DNA of 64,000 nucleotides from Beijerinckia sp. L45 (GTDB taxonomy: Bacteria > Pseudomonadota > Alphaproteobacteria > Rhizobiales > Beijerinckiaceae), in the NCBI RefSeq assembly GCF_009765775.1, contig NZ_LMUU01000051.1, positions 6,778-70,777 on the forward strand, in the 5' to 3' direction. Under the pieces are notes generated by a model that saw only the letters and a program-made list of their open reading frames with translations, was not told the origin of the DNA and did no database searches. Made by a program: the position numbers and the translations under genes. Below are positions 27,818 to 36,962 of the stretch, in pieces; the stretch's first letter is position 1; each line of letters begins with the position of its first letter.

Positions 27818-29044
27818 TCACCAGCCCTGCTCGAAGCGCAAGATCCGGCAGGGGGCGCCGGCTTCGGCCGCGGGCGCGTTGGGTTCGCGGATCACCAGGC
27901 ATTGCGCCTGCGCAAGCACCCGCAACATCGACGAATCCTGCACGATGTTCGGCACGGCGACCGGCGTGCCGTCGTCGCGCAGCGTCAATGCCGCGCGCAT
28001 ATAATCCTGGCGCTTGTCATTGGCCTTGAGCGCCACACCGAGGATTGCGGGTTCGCTGCGATCGATATGGGCGGTCTTGTCGCCGGACAAAGCGCGGACC
28101 AGCGGCACGAGAAACAAAGCGCTGCAGACGATCGATGAAACCGGATTGCCCGGGAGGCCGAGGATCGCCATGGCGCCGAGGTGCCCGTGGATCAGCGGCT
28201 TGCCGGGCCGCATGGCGATGCGCCAGAAGCCGAGCTCCATGCCTTCCTCGGCGAGGGCCGGCTTCACCAGATCGTGATCGCCGACGGACGCGCCGCCCAG
28301 CGTGATGAGGATATCCGCCTTGGCGTCGCGTGCGGCACGGATCGCCGCGACGAGCGGCTCCAACTGGTCGACGACGATGCCGAGATCCAGCACCGTGCCG
28401 CCGGCCGCGTCCACGAAGGCCGCGATCGCAAAGCTGTTCGAAGCGACGATCTGGTCTCGGCCGGCATGCGCACCCGGCTGCACGAGCTCGTCGCCGGTGG
28501 CGATGATCGCGACCAGCGGCTTGCGGGCGACGGGCACGCGTGGATGGTCCATCGCGGCGGCCAGCGCCAGTTCCGCCGCGCCGAGACGCGTGCCGGCGGG
28601 CAACAGCATTTCGCCAAAGGTGAAATCCAGACCGGCGCGACGGATGTTGCGGCCGGCGAGCGGGACGGCCGTCGCACGGATCCGGTCGCCATCGGCGATG
28701 GCGTCTTCTTGAATCAGGATCGTGTCGGCGCCGTCCGGCACCGGCGCTCCGGTGAAGATTCGGACCGTTTCGCCCGGCTGCAACGTCGCGCCGTAGCGTA
28801 GGCCGGCCGCGCTCTGGCCCACGAGTTGAAGCGGCGGCGCGCCTGCTGCGAGATCGGCGGCGCGCACGGCGTAGCCGTCCATGGCCGACATTGCGACGGG
28901 CGGCTGGGTACGCATCGCCTTCAAATCTTCCGTAAGCGTCCGGCCACGCGCGAGGTGCAGCGGCACCATCTCCGTCGGCATCGCCTTAGCCGACGCGAGG
29001 ACGCGCGCGAGGGCCTCGGCGACGGAAAGCAGGCCATCACTCAT
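27818..29044 (-). CDS. moeA: Molybdopterin molybdotransferase
   Basis: Inserts molybdate into adenylated molybdopterin to complete the molybdenum cofactor. The 408 residues contain the MoeA hallmarks: [26 protein letters not shown], the MoCF-binding core [12 protein letters not shown], and [10 protein letters not shown]. The start at 29044 overlaps the moaC stop in an ATGA arrangement. The frame stays open upstream inside moaC, but that extension is an Arg-rich shadow and is excluded. It is cotranscribed with moaC. Confidence 0.96.
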   Translation of the reverse strand: MSDGLLSVAEALARVLASAKAMPTEMVPLHLARGRTLTEDLKAMRTQPPVAMSAMDGYAVRAADLAAGAPPLQLVGQSAAGLRYGATLQPGETVRIFTGAPVPDGADTILIQEDAIADGDRIRATAVPLAGRNIRRAGLDFTFGEMLLPAGTRLGAAELALAAAMDHPRVPVARKPLVAIIATGDELVQPGAHAGRDQIVASNSFAIAAFVDAAGGTVLDLGIVVDQLEPLVAAIRAARDAKADILITLGGASVGDHDLVKPALAEEGMELGFWRIAMRPGKPLIHGHLGAMAILGLPGNPVSSIVCSALFLVPLVRALSGDKTAHIDRSEPAILGVALKANDKRQDYMRAALTLRDDGTPVAVPNIVQDSSMLRVLAQAQCLVIREPNAPAAEAGAPCRILRFEQGW

Positions 29045-29517
29045 CGCGCTGTCCAATCGCCGGACTTGCCGCCGGTCTTTTCGAGGAGGGCGATACCTTC
29101 GATCCGCATGCCGCGATCGACCGCTTTCAGCATGTCGTAGAGGGTAAGGCAGGCGACGGAGACGGCGGTGAGCGCTTCCATCTCGACGCCGGTCTGGCCG
29201 GAAACCTTGGTTAGCGCCTTGACCCGGAAGCCGGGCAGGGCGGTGTCGGCCTCGATGTCGACGGTGACTTTGGTCAACGCGAGCGGATGACACAGCGGGA
29301 TCAGGTCCGCCGTCCTCTTGGCCGCCATGATCCCGGCGATCCGGGCGGTGGCCACGACATCGCCCTTCTTGGCGGTGCCGGAGAGCGCGAGATCGAGCGT
29401 CGCCGGCAGCATCGTGATGCGGCCTTCGGCGACGGCGACGCGCTCCGTCACCGCCTTGCCGGAGACGTCGACCATGTGCGCCGCGCCGCTTGCGTCGAGG
29501 TGGGTGAGCTTGCTCAT
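29041..29517 (-). CDS. moaC: Cyclic pyranopterin monophosphate synthase accessory protein
   Basis: Converts the MoaA product to cyclic pyranopterin monophosphate, the second half of Moco step one. The 158 residues show the MoaC signature [35 protein letters not shown] and a C-terminal GGKSGDW. It lies 4 nt overlapped with moeA, while its partner moaA is about 33 kb away in this window. Upstream is a GC-rich inverted repeat and then trpC on the same strand. Confidence 0.96.
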   Translation of the reverse strand: MSKLTHLDASGAAHMVDVSGKAVTERVAVAEGRITMLPATLDLALSGTAKKGDVVATARIAGIMAAKRTADLIPLCHPLALTKVTVDIEADTALPGFRVKALTKVSGQTGVEMEALTAVSVACLTLYDMLKAVDRGMRIEGIALLEKTGGKSGDWTAR

Positions 29518-29542
29518 GGGAGCACGACGGTCGAGGCGGCTT

Positions 29543-29655
29543 CCCCTCCCCCTTGCGGGGAGGGGTGGGGGTGGTGGTCACGCTGTTCTTCGATCTTTAA
29601 GTGACGAGCAGACGGATGGACCCCCACCCCTAGCCCCTCCCCGCAAGGGGGAGGG
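29543..29655. repeat. Long C/G-rich inverted repeat between trpC and moaC
   Basis: The left arm CCCCTCCCCCTTGCGGGGAG (from 29543) continues GGGTGGGGGTGG. It is mirrored by the right arm ACCCCCACCCC (from 29620), TAG, then CCCCTCCCCGCAAGGGGGAG to 29655. The arms are complementary with few mismatches, and the middle is about 45 nt. Each arm is itself a palindrome around TTGCGG/CCGCAA. This has the look of an intergenic palindromic repeat common in Hyphomicrobiales rather than a simple terminator. Confidence 0.8.
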
Positions 29656-29686
29656 AGACGCACGCCGTGGTCATAGATGATGGTCG

Positions 29687-30499
29687 TCATATCGCGGCCG
29701 TGACGTCGGCCTGCAGCAGCATCCGCGTCGCGGCGGCGACGTCGTCTTGGCGCATCAGGCTCTCGCCGACCAGAAAGGTCTGGAAGCCGACGGCGCGCAG
29801 CCGCAGGCAGTCGGCATGGGTGAAGATGCCGCTCTCGCCGACAAGGATGCGATCATCAGGCACCTTGGCAGCGAGACGCTCGGACACGGTCAGCGAGGTC
29901 TCGAAGGTGCGGAGATCGCGGTTGTTGATGCCGAGCAGCGGCGTATCGAGTTTTAGCGCGCGCAAAAGTTCGGCCTCGTCGTGGACCTCGACCAACACGT
30001 CCATCCTCAGCTCGTGCGCGGCGGCGCAGAGATCGGCGGCGATGACGTCGTCGAGGCATGCCATGATGATCAGAATACAATCCGCGCCATGCGCGCGCGC
30101 TTCCGCGACCTGATAGCGCTCGAACATGAAATCCTTGCGCAGCGCGGGCAGGGTCGTGGCGCCGCGCGCGGCATCGAGAAAGTCGAGATCGCCCTGGAAC
30201 GACGGTCTGTCGGTCAGCACCGACAGGCAGGCCGCGCCGCCGGCCTCGTAGGCCTGCGCCAGCGCCGGCGGGTCGAAGTCTTCGCGGATCAGCCCCTTGG
30301 AGGGGCTCGCTTTTTTGACCTCGGCGATCAGCGCCAATGCGCCGGCGCGATGCTTGGCCTCGATCGCCTTGACGAAGCCGCGCGGCGGCGTCTGCGCCTC
30401 GGCCCGCGCCATCATCGCCGGCATCGGCACCAGCGCCATCGCGTCGAGAATCTCGCGGCGCTTGTAGGCTTCGATCGTCTTGAGAATGTCGGCCATCAT
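29687..30499 (-). CDS. trpC: Indole-3-glycerol-phosphate synthase
   Basis: Closes the indole ring in tryptophan synthesis, fourth step of the pathway. The 270-residue TIM barrel has [15 protein letters not shown] with the catalytic Lys and Glu region, [33 protein letters not shown] and LVGESGIF. Start is ATGATG at 30499/30496, right after the trpD stop at 30501, so the two are translationally close. It is a monofunctional form, not fused to trpF. Confidence 0.96.
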   Translation of the reverse strand: MMADILKTIEAYKRREILDAMALVPMPAMMARAEAQTPPRGFVKAIEAKHRAGALALIAEVKKASPSKGLIREDFDPPALAQAYEAGGAACLSVLTDRPSFQGDLDFLDAARGATTLPALRKDFMFERYQVAEARAHGADCILIIMACLDDVIAADLCAAAHELRMDVLVEVHDEAELLRALKLDTPLLGINNRDLRTFETSLTVSERLAAKVPDDRILVGESGIFTHADCLRLRAVGFQTFLVGESLMRQDDVAAATRMLLQADVTAAI

Positions 30500-30500
30500 A

Positions 30501-31535
30501 TTACCCTACTGCGGCAGGATTGCCGCCGTTGGAGACAAGGACCAGCCGGTCGAGCACGGCCTTGGCCTGGCCGTCGTCGATCGCGCTCTGCGCCAGCGCG
30601 ACGCCGGCTTGCAGATCGGGCACGCGATCGGCGACGCGCAGGGCCGCAGCCGCATTGAACACCGCTATGTCGCGATAGGCATTTTGCGCCCCATCGAGCA
30701 CGCCGCGGAGCGCCGCTGCATTATGGGCGGGATCGCCACCGCGCAGGTCGGCGAGGCTCCGTCGCGCCAGCCCATAGTCCTCGGGCTTGATCTCGACGGT
30801 TTTTAGCGCACCGTCCTCGATTTCGACGATGGTGGTCGGGCCGGTGGTGGTGATCTCGTCGAGACCGTCCGAGCCGTGGACCAGCCACGCCCGTTCGGCG
30901 CCGAGATTGCCGAGCACGCGGGCCAGCGGCTCCAACCAGGCCGGCGCGAAAACACCGACGAGCAGCCGCTTCACGCCCGCCGGGTTGGACAGCGGCCCGA
31001 GCAGGTTGAAGATCGTGCGCACGCCGAGATCGGCGCGCACCGCCGCGAAATGGCGCATTGCCGCGTGATGCGCCTGCGCCGACATGAAGCCGATGTTGGC
31101 TTTGGCGAGGCAGCGCTCGATGTCCGCGGGGCTGCCACCGACGACGACGCCGAGCGCCGCCAACACGTCGCTGGAGCCGGAGCGCGAGGACGCCGCCCGG
31201 TTGCCGTGCTTGGCGACGGTGACGCCGCAGGCCGCGACGATGATCGCGGCGAGCGTCGAGACGTTGTAGGTGCCGTGGCCGTCGCCGCCGGTGCCGACGA
31301 TGTCGATGGCGTTGGCCGGCGCCCTGACCCGGAGCATCTTGGCGCGCATCGCCGCGACGGCGCCGGTCAGCTCATCGACGGTCTCGCCGCGGACGCGAAG
31401 GCCCATGAGGAAGGCGCCCATCTGCGCCGACGTCGCTTCGCCGGCGAGAAGGTGATGGAAGGCGGCCTCGGCCTCGGTTCGCGACAGCGGGATGCCGGTC
31501 GCGACCTGCGCCAGGAGCGGTTTGAACGGATCCAT
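30501..31535 (-). CDS. trpD: Anthranilate phosphoribosyltransferase
   Basis: Attaches phosphoribosyl from PRPP to anthranilate. The 344 residues include the PRPP loop [38 protein letters not shown] and the anthranilate region [11 protein letters not shown]. Its ATG shares one base with the trpG TAA (TAATG at 31535), so translation is coupled. It is part of trpGDC. Confidence 0.97.
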   Translation of the reverse strand: MDPFKPLLAQVATGIPLSRTEAEAAFHHLLAGEATSAQMGAFLMGLRVRGETVDELTGAVAAMRAKMLRVRAPANAIDIVGTGGDGHGTYNVSTLAAIIVAACGVTVAKHGNRAASSRSGSSDVLAALGVVVGGSPADIERCLAKANIGFMSAQAHHAAMRHFAAVRADLGVRTIFNLLGPLSNPAGVKRLLVGVFAPAWLEPLARVLGNLGAERAWLVHGSDGLDEITTTGPTTIVEIEDGALKTVEIKPEDYGLARRSLADLRGGDPAHNAAALRGVLDGAQNAYRDIAVFNAAAALRVADRVPDLQAGVALAQSAIDDGQAKAVLDRLVLVSNGGNPAAVG

Positions 31536-32146
31536 TACGCCGCGCCGACGCGGAGATGCGCGTTCCAGGACGCCGCAAGATCGAGAAAGTTCTTCATGAT
31601 CACGCGACCGTTTTCCGAGGCGATGCTTTCGGGATGGAACTGGACGCCATGGATCGGCAGGGTTTTGTGCGACAGCGCCATGATCAGCCCGTCGGTTTCC
31701 GCCGTGACGTTCAGAACCGGCGGCAGGCTCGACCACTCGACGACGAGCGAGTGATAGCGGGTCGCCTGAAACGGCTGGGCGATGCCGTGGAACAGGGTTT
31801 CGCCGCGATGCTCGATCGTCGCCACCTTGCCGTGCACCGGCAGGGGCGCGCGAACGACGTCGCCGCCAAAGGCTTCGCCGATGGCTTGGTGACCAAGACA
31901 GACCCCAAAGATCGGAATCGTCTGGCCGGCCCGCTTGATGACGTCGAGGCAGATGCCGGCGTCCTTCGGGGCGCAGGGACCCGGTGATAGGACGATGGCG
32001 TCCGGGCGACTGGCGATCAGATCGTCGACGCTGATCGCATCGTTGCGCACGACGTCGACGCTCACGCCGAGCGCACCGAAATCGTGCACCAGGTTCCAGG
32101 TAAAGCTGTCGTAATTGTCGACGAGGACGACGCGGATTTTGGCCAT
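31535..32146 (-). CDS. trpG: Anthranilate synthase component II (glutamine amidotransferase)
   Basis: Supplies ammonia from glutamine to TrpE for anthranilate formation. The 203-residue class I amidotransferase starts [19 protein letters not shown]. It has the oxyanion strand [11 protein letters not shown], the nucleophile Cys in [13 protein letters not shown] and the His-Glu pair in GVQFHPESI. Its partner trpE lies 3.3 kb upstream on the same strand, separated by two plus-strand genes, so the usual trpE-trpG junction is broken here. Confidence 0.96.
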   Translation of the reverse strand: MAKIRVVLVDNYDSFTWNLVHDFGALGVSVDVVRNDAISVDDLIASRPDAIVLSPGPCAPKDAGICLDVIKRAGQTIPIFGVCLGHQAIGEAFGGDVVRAPLPVHGKVATIEHRGETLFHGIAQPFQATRYHSLVVEWSSLPPVLNVTAETDGLIMALSHKTLPIHGVQFHPESIASENGRVIMKNFLDLAASWNAHLRVGAA

Positions 32147-32266
32147 GGCGGCTTTATCGTTCTCCCGCGCGGCGCAGGTCAAGCGCAGCCTTGCCCTCGA
32201 TCGTCACGCCTTCTTCGTGACGCTCTGTTTCGGTTAAGCTGCGAACCAGGGAATCGGAGATCGAGC

Positions 32267-33946
32267 ATGGCATCCAATGAGCCGACACGACGGGACGTCA
32301 TGGTCGCGGGCGCCGCGGTGACTTTGGCCGCCGCGACGGGCGGCGCTGCCGAGGCGCAGACGCCGGCCACGGTCACCGGCACGGTGCGCGAGGATATTTC
32401 CCGCACCGGCGGCCATGCCATCACCGACCTGCCGCTGCCCGGCGTGCTCGTGTCCAACGGCCGCGAGGTGGTCCGCACGGATGCCAACGGGCGTTACACC
32501 CTGCCGATCGAGCCGGGGATGACGGTGTTCGTCATCAAGCCCTCGGGCTTCGCCGTACCCGGCAATCTCGACACGCATCTGCCCTTGTTCTCCTATGTCT
32601 ACGAGCCGGACGGTACGCCGGAAACCCTCGGCCTGCGCTATCCCGGCCTATTGCCGACCGGTTTCCTGCCGAATTTCATCGATTTCCCGCTGATCCGCGT
32701 GCCGGAACCCAGCCGTTTCGACGTCGTGCTCCTGACCGATCCGCAGCCGGAATCGACGGCCGAGATCGAATACGTCCGCGACGACGTCGTGTCGGGGCTG
32801 ATCGGCATCGAAGCCGCCTTCGGCATCACCTGCGGCGATCTGATGTTCGACGACCTGTCGATGTACAACCGCTACAACCGGATCATCGGCAAGATCGGCC
32901 TGCCGTGGTGGAACATCGGCGGCAACCACGACCTGAACTTCGAAGCCCCCGACGCCAGGCACTCGCGCGAAACCTTCAAGCGCGTGTTCGGCGCGACCTA
33001 TTACGCGCATGAATATGCCGGCGCGACCTTCGTCATGCTCGACAATGTCGATTACCTCGGCCCCGACTCGACGAAGCCCGGCAAGAGCGGCAAGTATCGC
33101 GGCTTCTTCGGCGCCGACCAGCTCGCCTTCGTCGCCGCCCTTCTCAAGGAGACGCCGGCGGATCGGCTGATCGTGCTCGTCATGCACATCCCGCTGACGA
33201 CCTATCTTGATCCCGCCAACCTCGCGATGAACACCGTGAATGCCGCGGATCTGCTGAAGCTCCTCGGCGACAGGCCGAGCGTCAGTTTCGCCGGCCACAC
33301 CCATTCGACGGAGCATCACTATCTCGGTGCGGCGGACGGCTTTTCCGGCGCGACGCCACATCACCATCATGTGCTGACGGCGGTCTCCGGCTCCTGGTGG
33401 AGCGGCCCGCTCGATCACCGCGGCATCGCCTGCGCCGACAGCTATGATGGCACACCAAACGGCTTTCACATCCTGTCCGTCGACGGCGCAAGCTACACGA
33501 CGCGCTTCGTGCCGGCGGCGGAGCCAGGGGGCAAGCAGATGCGCATCGTCATCGAGGCGCAGGCGCACCAGGACGACCACGAAGTGTTCCGCACCGTGAC
33601 GATGTCGGAGCTGCTGCGCTCGCCGATCACCGCCGACCAGGCCGGAGGCGCCACCGTCCTGGTCAACGTGTTCGACGGCGGCCCGAAGACGGTGGTGACC
33701 GGCTTTATCGACGGCGGGCCGCCGCTGACGATGCTGCGGATCAGCCGGCCCGACCCGTTCATCCAGCAGGTCTACGGCCGCTATCCCGACACGATCAAAC
33801 CCTGGGTCAAGCCGATGGCATCGTCGCATATCTGGACGGCGAAACTGCCGGCCGGCCTGCGGCAGGGGACCTACGCGATCAAGGTCAAGGCGGTGGACGA
33901 ATATGGCCGCGAGCATCGCGACAGCATGGTGCTGGAGGTGATTTGA
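32267..33946 (+). CDS. Calcineurin-like phosphoesterase, Tat-exported
   Basis: A 559-residue three-part protein. It has a twin-arginine signal (TRRDVMVAGAAVTLAAA), an N-terminal beta-sandwich domain of carboxypeptidase-regulatory type (about 35-135), and a metallophosphoesterase core. The metal ligands show in LLTDPQPE, CGDLMFDD, GGNHDL, VMHIPL and AGHTHSTEHHY; the first motif lacks the usual His (DxH is DPQ). A C-terminal immunoglobulin-like domain completes the known calcineurin-like N/C-domain arrangement. Periplasmic phosphate-ester hydrolysis is likely; the substrate is unknown. It lies 35 nt before an MFS gene, and both interrupt the trp genes. Confidence 0.88.
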   Translation: MASNEPTRRDVMVAGAAVTLAAATGGAAEAQTPATVTGTVREDISRTGGHAITDLPLPGVLVSNGREVVRTDANGRYTLPIEPGMTVFVIKPSGFAVPGNLDTHLPLFSYVYEPDGTPETLGLRYPGLLPTGFLPNFIDFPLIRVPEPSRFDVVLLTDPQPESTAEIEYVRDDVVSGLIGIEAAFGITCGDLMFDDLSMYNRYNRIIGKIGLPWWNIGGNHDLNFEAPDARHSRETFKRVFGATYYAHEYAGATFVMLDNVDYLGPDSTKPGKSGKYRGFFGADQLAFVAALLKETPADRLIVLVMHIPLTTYLDPANLAMNTVNAADLLKLLGDRPSVSFAGHTHSTEHHYLGAADGFSGATPHHHHVLTAVSGSWWSGPLDHRGIACADSYDGTPNGFHILSVDGASYTTRFVPAAEPGGKQMRIVIEAQAHQDDHEVFRTVTMSELLRSPITADQAGGATVLVNVFDGGPKTVVTGFIDGGPPLTMLRISRPDPFIQQVYGRYPDTIKPWVKPMASSHIWTAKLPAGLRQGTYAIKVKAVDEYGREHRDSMVLEVI

Positions 33947-33981
33947 GGTAGAAGACGCTTAAAATATCGGAGGAATCGTCC

Positions 33982-35322
33982 ATGGATGTCGCAAACGTGA
34001 CGCGCGCTTCGGCGCGCGGCTGGGCCGCCGATTTGACGCCCGCCCATTGGCGCATCCTCGCGGCAAGCTTCATGGGCTGGATTTTCGACGGCTTCGAATC
34101 CTTCGCGCTTTTCCTCGTCGTCCCGATGGTGCTCAAGAGCCTGCTCACGCCGGATCAGGCGAGTATGGGGGCGATCTGGGGCGGCGCCGCCATTTCCATC
34201 ACGCTGCTCGGCTGGGGCATCGGCGGGCTGATCGGCGGCATCATGGCCGATTATCTCGGCCGCAAACGGATGATGATGCTTTCGGTATTGGCCTATGCGC
34301 TGCTCAGCGGGCTCACCGCGTTTTCCACCAGCTTCTGGATGTTTGCCGCTCTGCGTTTCCTGACCGGCCTCGCGATGGGCAGCGAGTGGAGCACCGGCGT
34401 CGCGTTGGTGGCTGAAACCTGGCCGGACAAGGCGCGGGCGAAGGGCTGCGGTTTTCTGCAATCGGGATTCGGCTGCGGCACCTTGCTGGCGGCCGGCGCC
34501 TGGATGGTTCTGCAGCAGTTCCACCCGATGGGTGCAGACACCTGGCGCCTGATGTTCGTCGTCGGCGCCATCCCGGCGTTTTTCGTCCTCTATATCCGCC
34601 GCGCCGTCGCGGAGAGCGACAAGTGGCTGGCGTCCGTGCGCGAGCGCCGCTGGGCGGCAACGGAAGGCGGCACCGTCTCGACTCAGGTCAAACGCCCTTT
34701 CACTTTGGCGGAAATCTTTCGCGAGCCGGAAAGCCGCAAGCGCGCGCTGCTGACATTCCTGCTTTCGTTGGCCACCACGGTCGGATGGTGGGGCGTCTCC
34801 AGCTTTTTGCCCGGCCACATGCTGCAACTCGCAAAGGCGGCCGGCGTCGCCAACCCGCCGCTTTGGGGCAGCAGTGCGGCGCTCGTCTACACGGCGGGCG
34901 CGGTCGTCGCCTATCTTCTCGCCGGCTTCCTCGCCGACGCCTGGGGACGGCGCGCCTTTCTGCTCTTCACCTATGCCGGCTGCCTGCTGTCGACGCCGCT
35001 CACCTATCTCTGGGCCAGCACGCCGCAGAGCCTGATGGTCTGCGCGGCGATCAACGGCTTCTTCACGCTGGGCTGCGCCTATTCCTGGATGGCGATCTAT
35101 CCGGTCGAACTCTTCACCTCGAGCGTGCGCTCGACGGCGGCGAGTTTCATCTTCAACGCCTCGCGTCTGATTGCGTGGGTTTTCCCGCTGATGGCGGCGG
35201 CGATGATCCAGACTTTTGGCGGTCTCTCCGCCGCAGCGATGACGCTTGGGTCGATCTACCTGCTCGGGCTGATCGTGCCATGGTTCCTGCCGGAGACTGT
35301 GGGGCGGCCGCTGCCGGACTGA
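33982..35322 (+). CDS. MFS transporter, aromatic-acid/metabolite:H+ symporter-like
   Basis: A 446-residue inner-membrane carrier with 12 hydrophobic segments. The loop 2-3 motif is GGIMADYLGRKRMMML, loop 8-9 is LAGFLADAWGRRAFLL, and a GSEWSTGVALVAETWP segment resembles sialate/aromatic-acid type MFS proteins. GGAGG precedes the ATG. It is probably cotranscribed with the phosphoesterase, so it may import what that enzyme releases. A 50-bp inverted repeat follows its stop and separates it from the converging trpE. Confidence 0.88.
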   Translation: MDVANVTRASARGWAADLTPAHWRILAASFMGWIFDGFESFALFLVVPMVLKSLLTPDQASMGAIWGGAAISITLLGWGIGGLIGGIMADYLGRKRMMMLSVLAYALLSGLTAFSTSFWMFAALRFLTGLAMGSEWSTGVALVAETWPDKARAKGCGFLQSGFGCGTLLAAGAWMVLQQFHPMGADTWRLMFVVGAIPAFFVLYIRRAVAESDKWLASVRERRWAATEGGTVSTQVKRPFTLAEIFREPESRKRALLTFLLSLATTVGWWGVSSFLPGHMLQLAKAAGVANPPLWGSSAALVYTAGAVVAYLLAGFLADAWGRRAFLLFTYAGCLLSTPLTYLWASTPQSLMVCAAINGFFTLGCAYSWMAIYPVELFTSSVRSTAASFIFNASRLIAWVFPLMAAAMIQTFGGLSAAAMTLGSIYLLGLIVPWFLPETVGRPLPD

Positions 35323-35324
35323 TC

Positions 35325-35374
35325 AGAGCATTTTCCACAAAAGTTGCAGACTTTCGTGACCGAGAAAATGCTCT
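35325..35374. repeat. Intergenic inverted repeat (REP-like), possible bidirectional terminator
   Basis: AGAGCATTTTC (35325-35335) and GAAAATGCTCT (35364-35374) are perfect 11-bp arms. Inside, AAAGT and ACTTT flank TGCAG. It sits 3 nt after the MFS stop, between convergent genes. The inner TTGCAGACTTTCGTG resembles CTGCAGACTTTTGCG in the element at 46684, suggesting a repeat family. Confidence 0.75.
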
Positions 35375-35449
35375 GACTTTTGAAACGTCTGACTTTTGAA
35401 AAGAAAGTGGTTTCTGATCGCTTCGGTGATTTCATCAAAGCGACAAGCT

Positions 35450-36955
35450 CTATCGGCCGAACCTGACCGCCTCTTCCGCCGCGCGGAACAGCGCCTGGGC
35501 CTTGTTGCGGCATTCGCGCTGTTCGCTTTCCGGATCGCTGTCGTAGACGATGCCGGCGCCAGCCTGGACGTGCATCGTGCCGTCCTTGACCACCGCCGTG
35601 CGCAGCACGATGCAGGTGTCCATCTCGCCGAAGGCGCTGAAATAGCCGATGCACCCGGCATAGATGCCGCGCTTGTCGGTCTCCAACTCGTCGATGATCT
35701 CCATCGCCCGGACTTTTGGCGCGCCCGATACCGTTCCGGCAGGAAAGCCGGCGCTGAGCGCGTCGATCGTGTCATGGGCCGGATCGAGCAGTCCTTCGAC
35801 GTTCGAGACGATGTGCATGACGTGGCTGTAGCGCTCGATGCCGAAGCGGTCGGTGACCTGTACGGACCCCGTGGTGGCGACGCGGCCGACGTCGTTGCGC
35901 CCGAGATCGAGCAGCATCAGATGTTCCGCGCATTCCTTCTGATCTGCCAGAAGGTCGGCGGCCAGCGCCTCGTCCTCGGCCTTGGTCTTGCCGCGCCAGC
36001 GCGTGCCGGCGATCGGGCGGATCGTCACCACGCCGTCGCGGACGCGGACGAGAATCTCCGGGCTGGAGCAGACGATCTGGAACCCGCCGAAATCGAGATA
36101 GCAGAGGAACGGCGCCGGATTGACCCGGCGCAGAGAGCGGTAAAGCGCGAAGGCGGGCAGGGCGAAGGGCGCGGAAAACCGTTGCGACAGCACGACCTGA
36201 AAGACGTCGCCGGCGCGGATATAGTCCTTGGCCCTGTCGACCATGGCGAGGAAACGCTGCGGCTCGGTGTTGGACACCGGGACGATCGGCGCGCCACTCT
36301 GGCCGCCGCGGGCGCTCGCACCATGGGCCAGCGGCCCGTCCAGCGTCGCGACGATGCCGGCGATGCGCTGCTCCGCCTGAGCGTAGGCGTCCTCAGCGGT
36401 TAGTCCCTCACGCGGCCGCACCGGCGTGACGATCGAGATCTCGTCGCGCACGTTGTCGAAGACCACCATCAGCGTGGGCCGCATGAAGATCGAATCCGGC
36501 ACGCCGATCGGATCGGGCTTCGCCGGCGCCAGCCGCTCCATCTCGCGGACCATGTCGTAGCCGAGATAGCCGAACACGCCCGCCGCCATCGGCGGCAGCA
36601 CGCCCTCGACGGCCGGGATGCGCGATTCCGCGATCAGCGCGCGGAGCGCCGCAAGGGGCGCCTCGGGGCAGGGGACGAAAGACTCCGGGGCCAGCAGGGC
36701 GTCGCGGGCGATTTCGGCGACACCGCCGGTCGTCTGGAACATCACATCCGGGTCGAGTCCGATCATCGAGTAGCGCCCGCGCGAGACGCCGCCTTCGATC
36801 GACTCGAGCAGAAAACACCGACCCTTGCGGCCAGCGGACAGCTTGAGAAAGGCGGAGACCGGCGTCTCGAGATCGGCGATCAGCCGCGCGACGAGCAGGC
36901 AGGCGTCGCCTGCCTCATAGCGGGGCGCGAAGTCTGCGAAAGCGGGTTCGATCAT
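35450..36955 (-). CDS. trpE: Anthranilate synthase component I
   Basis: Converts chorismate to anthranilate, first step of tryptophan synthesis and target of Trp feedback. The 501 residues have the N-terminal LLESIEGG region linked to Trp binding and the chorismate-binding C-terminal half with IAGTRWRGKTKAEDE, LLDLGRNDVGRVA, YSHVMHIVSNVEG and GAPKVRAMEIIDELE. The ATG at 36955 lies 8 nt after the ppiD stop, so ppiD-trpE is an operon. The frame is open further upstream within ppiD, but that is shadow. I saw no Trp-rich leader peptide. Confidence 0.95.
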   Translation of the reverse strand: MIEPAFADFAPRYEAGDACLLVARLIADLETPVSAFLKLSAGRKGRCFLLESIEGGVSRGRYSMIGLDPDVMFQTTGGVAEIARDALLAPESFVPCPEAPLAALRALIAESRIPAVEGVLPPMAAGVFGYLGYDMVREMERLAPAKPDPIGVPDSIFMRPTLMVVFDNVRDEISIVTPVRPREGLTAEDAYAQAEQRIAGIVATLDGPLAHGASARGGQSGAPIVPVSNTEPQRFLAMVDRAKDYIRAGDVFQVVLSQRFSAPFALPAFALYRSLRRVNPAPFLCYLDFGGFQIVCSSPEILVRVRDGVVTIRPIAGTRWRGKTKAEDEALAADLLADQKECAEHLMLLDLGRNDVGRVATTGSVQVTDRFGIERYSHVMHIVSNVEGLLDPAHDTIDALSAGFPAGTVSGAPKVRAMEIIDELETDKRGIYAGCIGYFSAFGEMDTCIVLRTAVVKDGTMHVQAGAGIVYDSDPESEQRECRNKAQALFRAAEEAVRFGR

Positions 36956-36962
36956 GGCGTCA

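Noticed and set aside
29045-29581. N-terminal extension of moeA
   Set aside because: The extra 179 codons lie out of frame inside moaC and are Arg-rich. The ATGA junction gives the real start at 29044.
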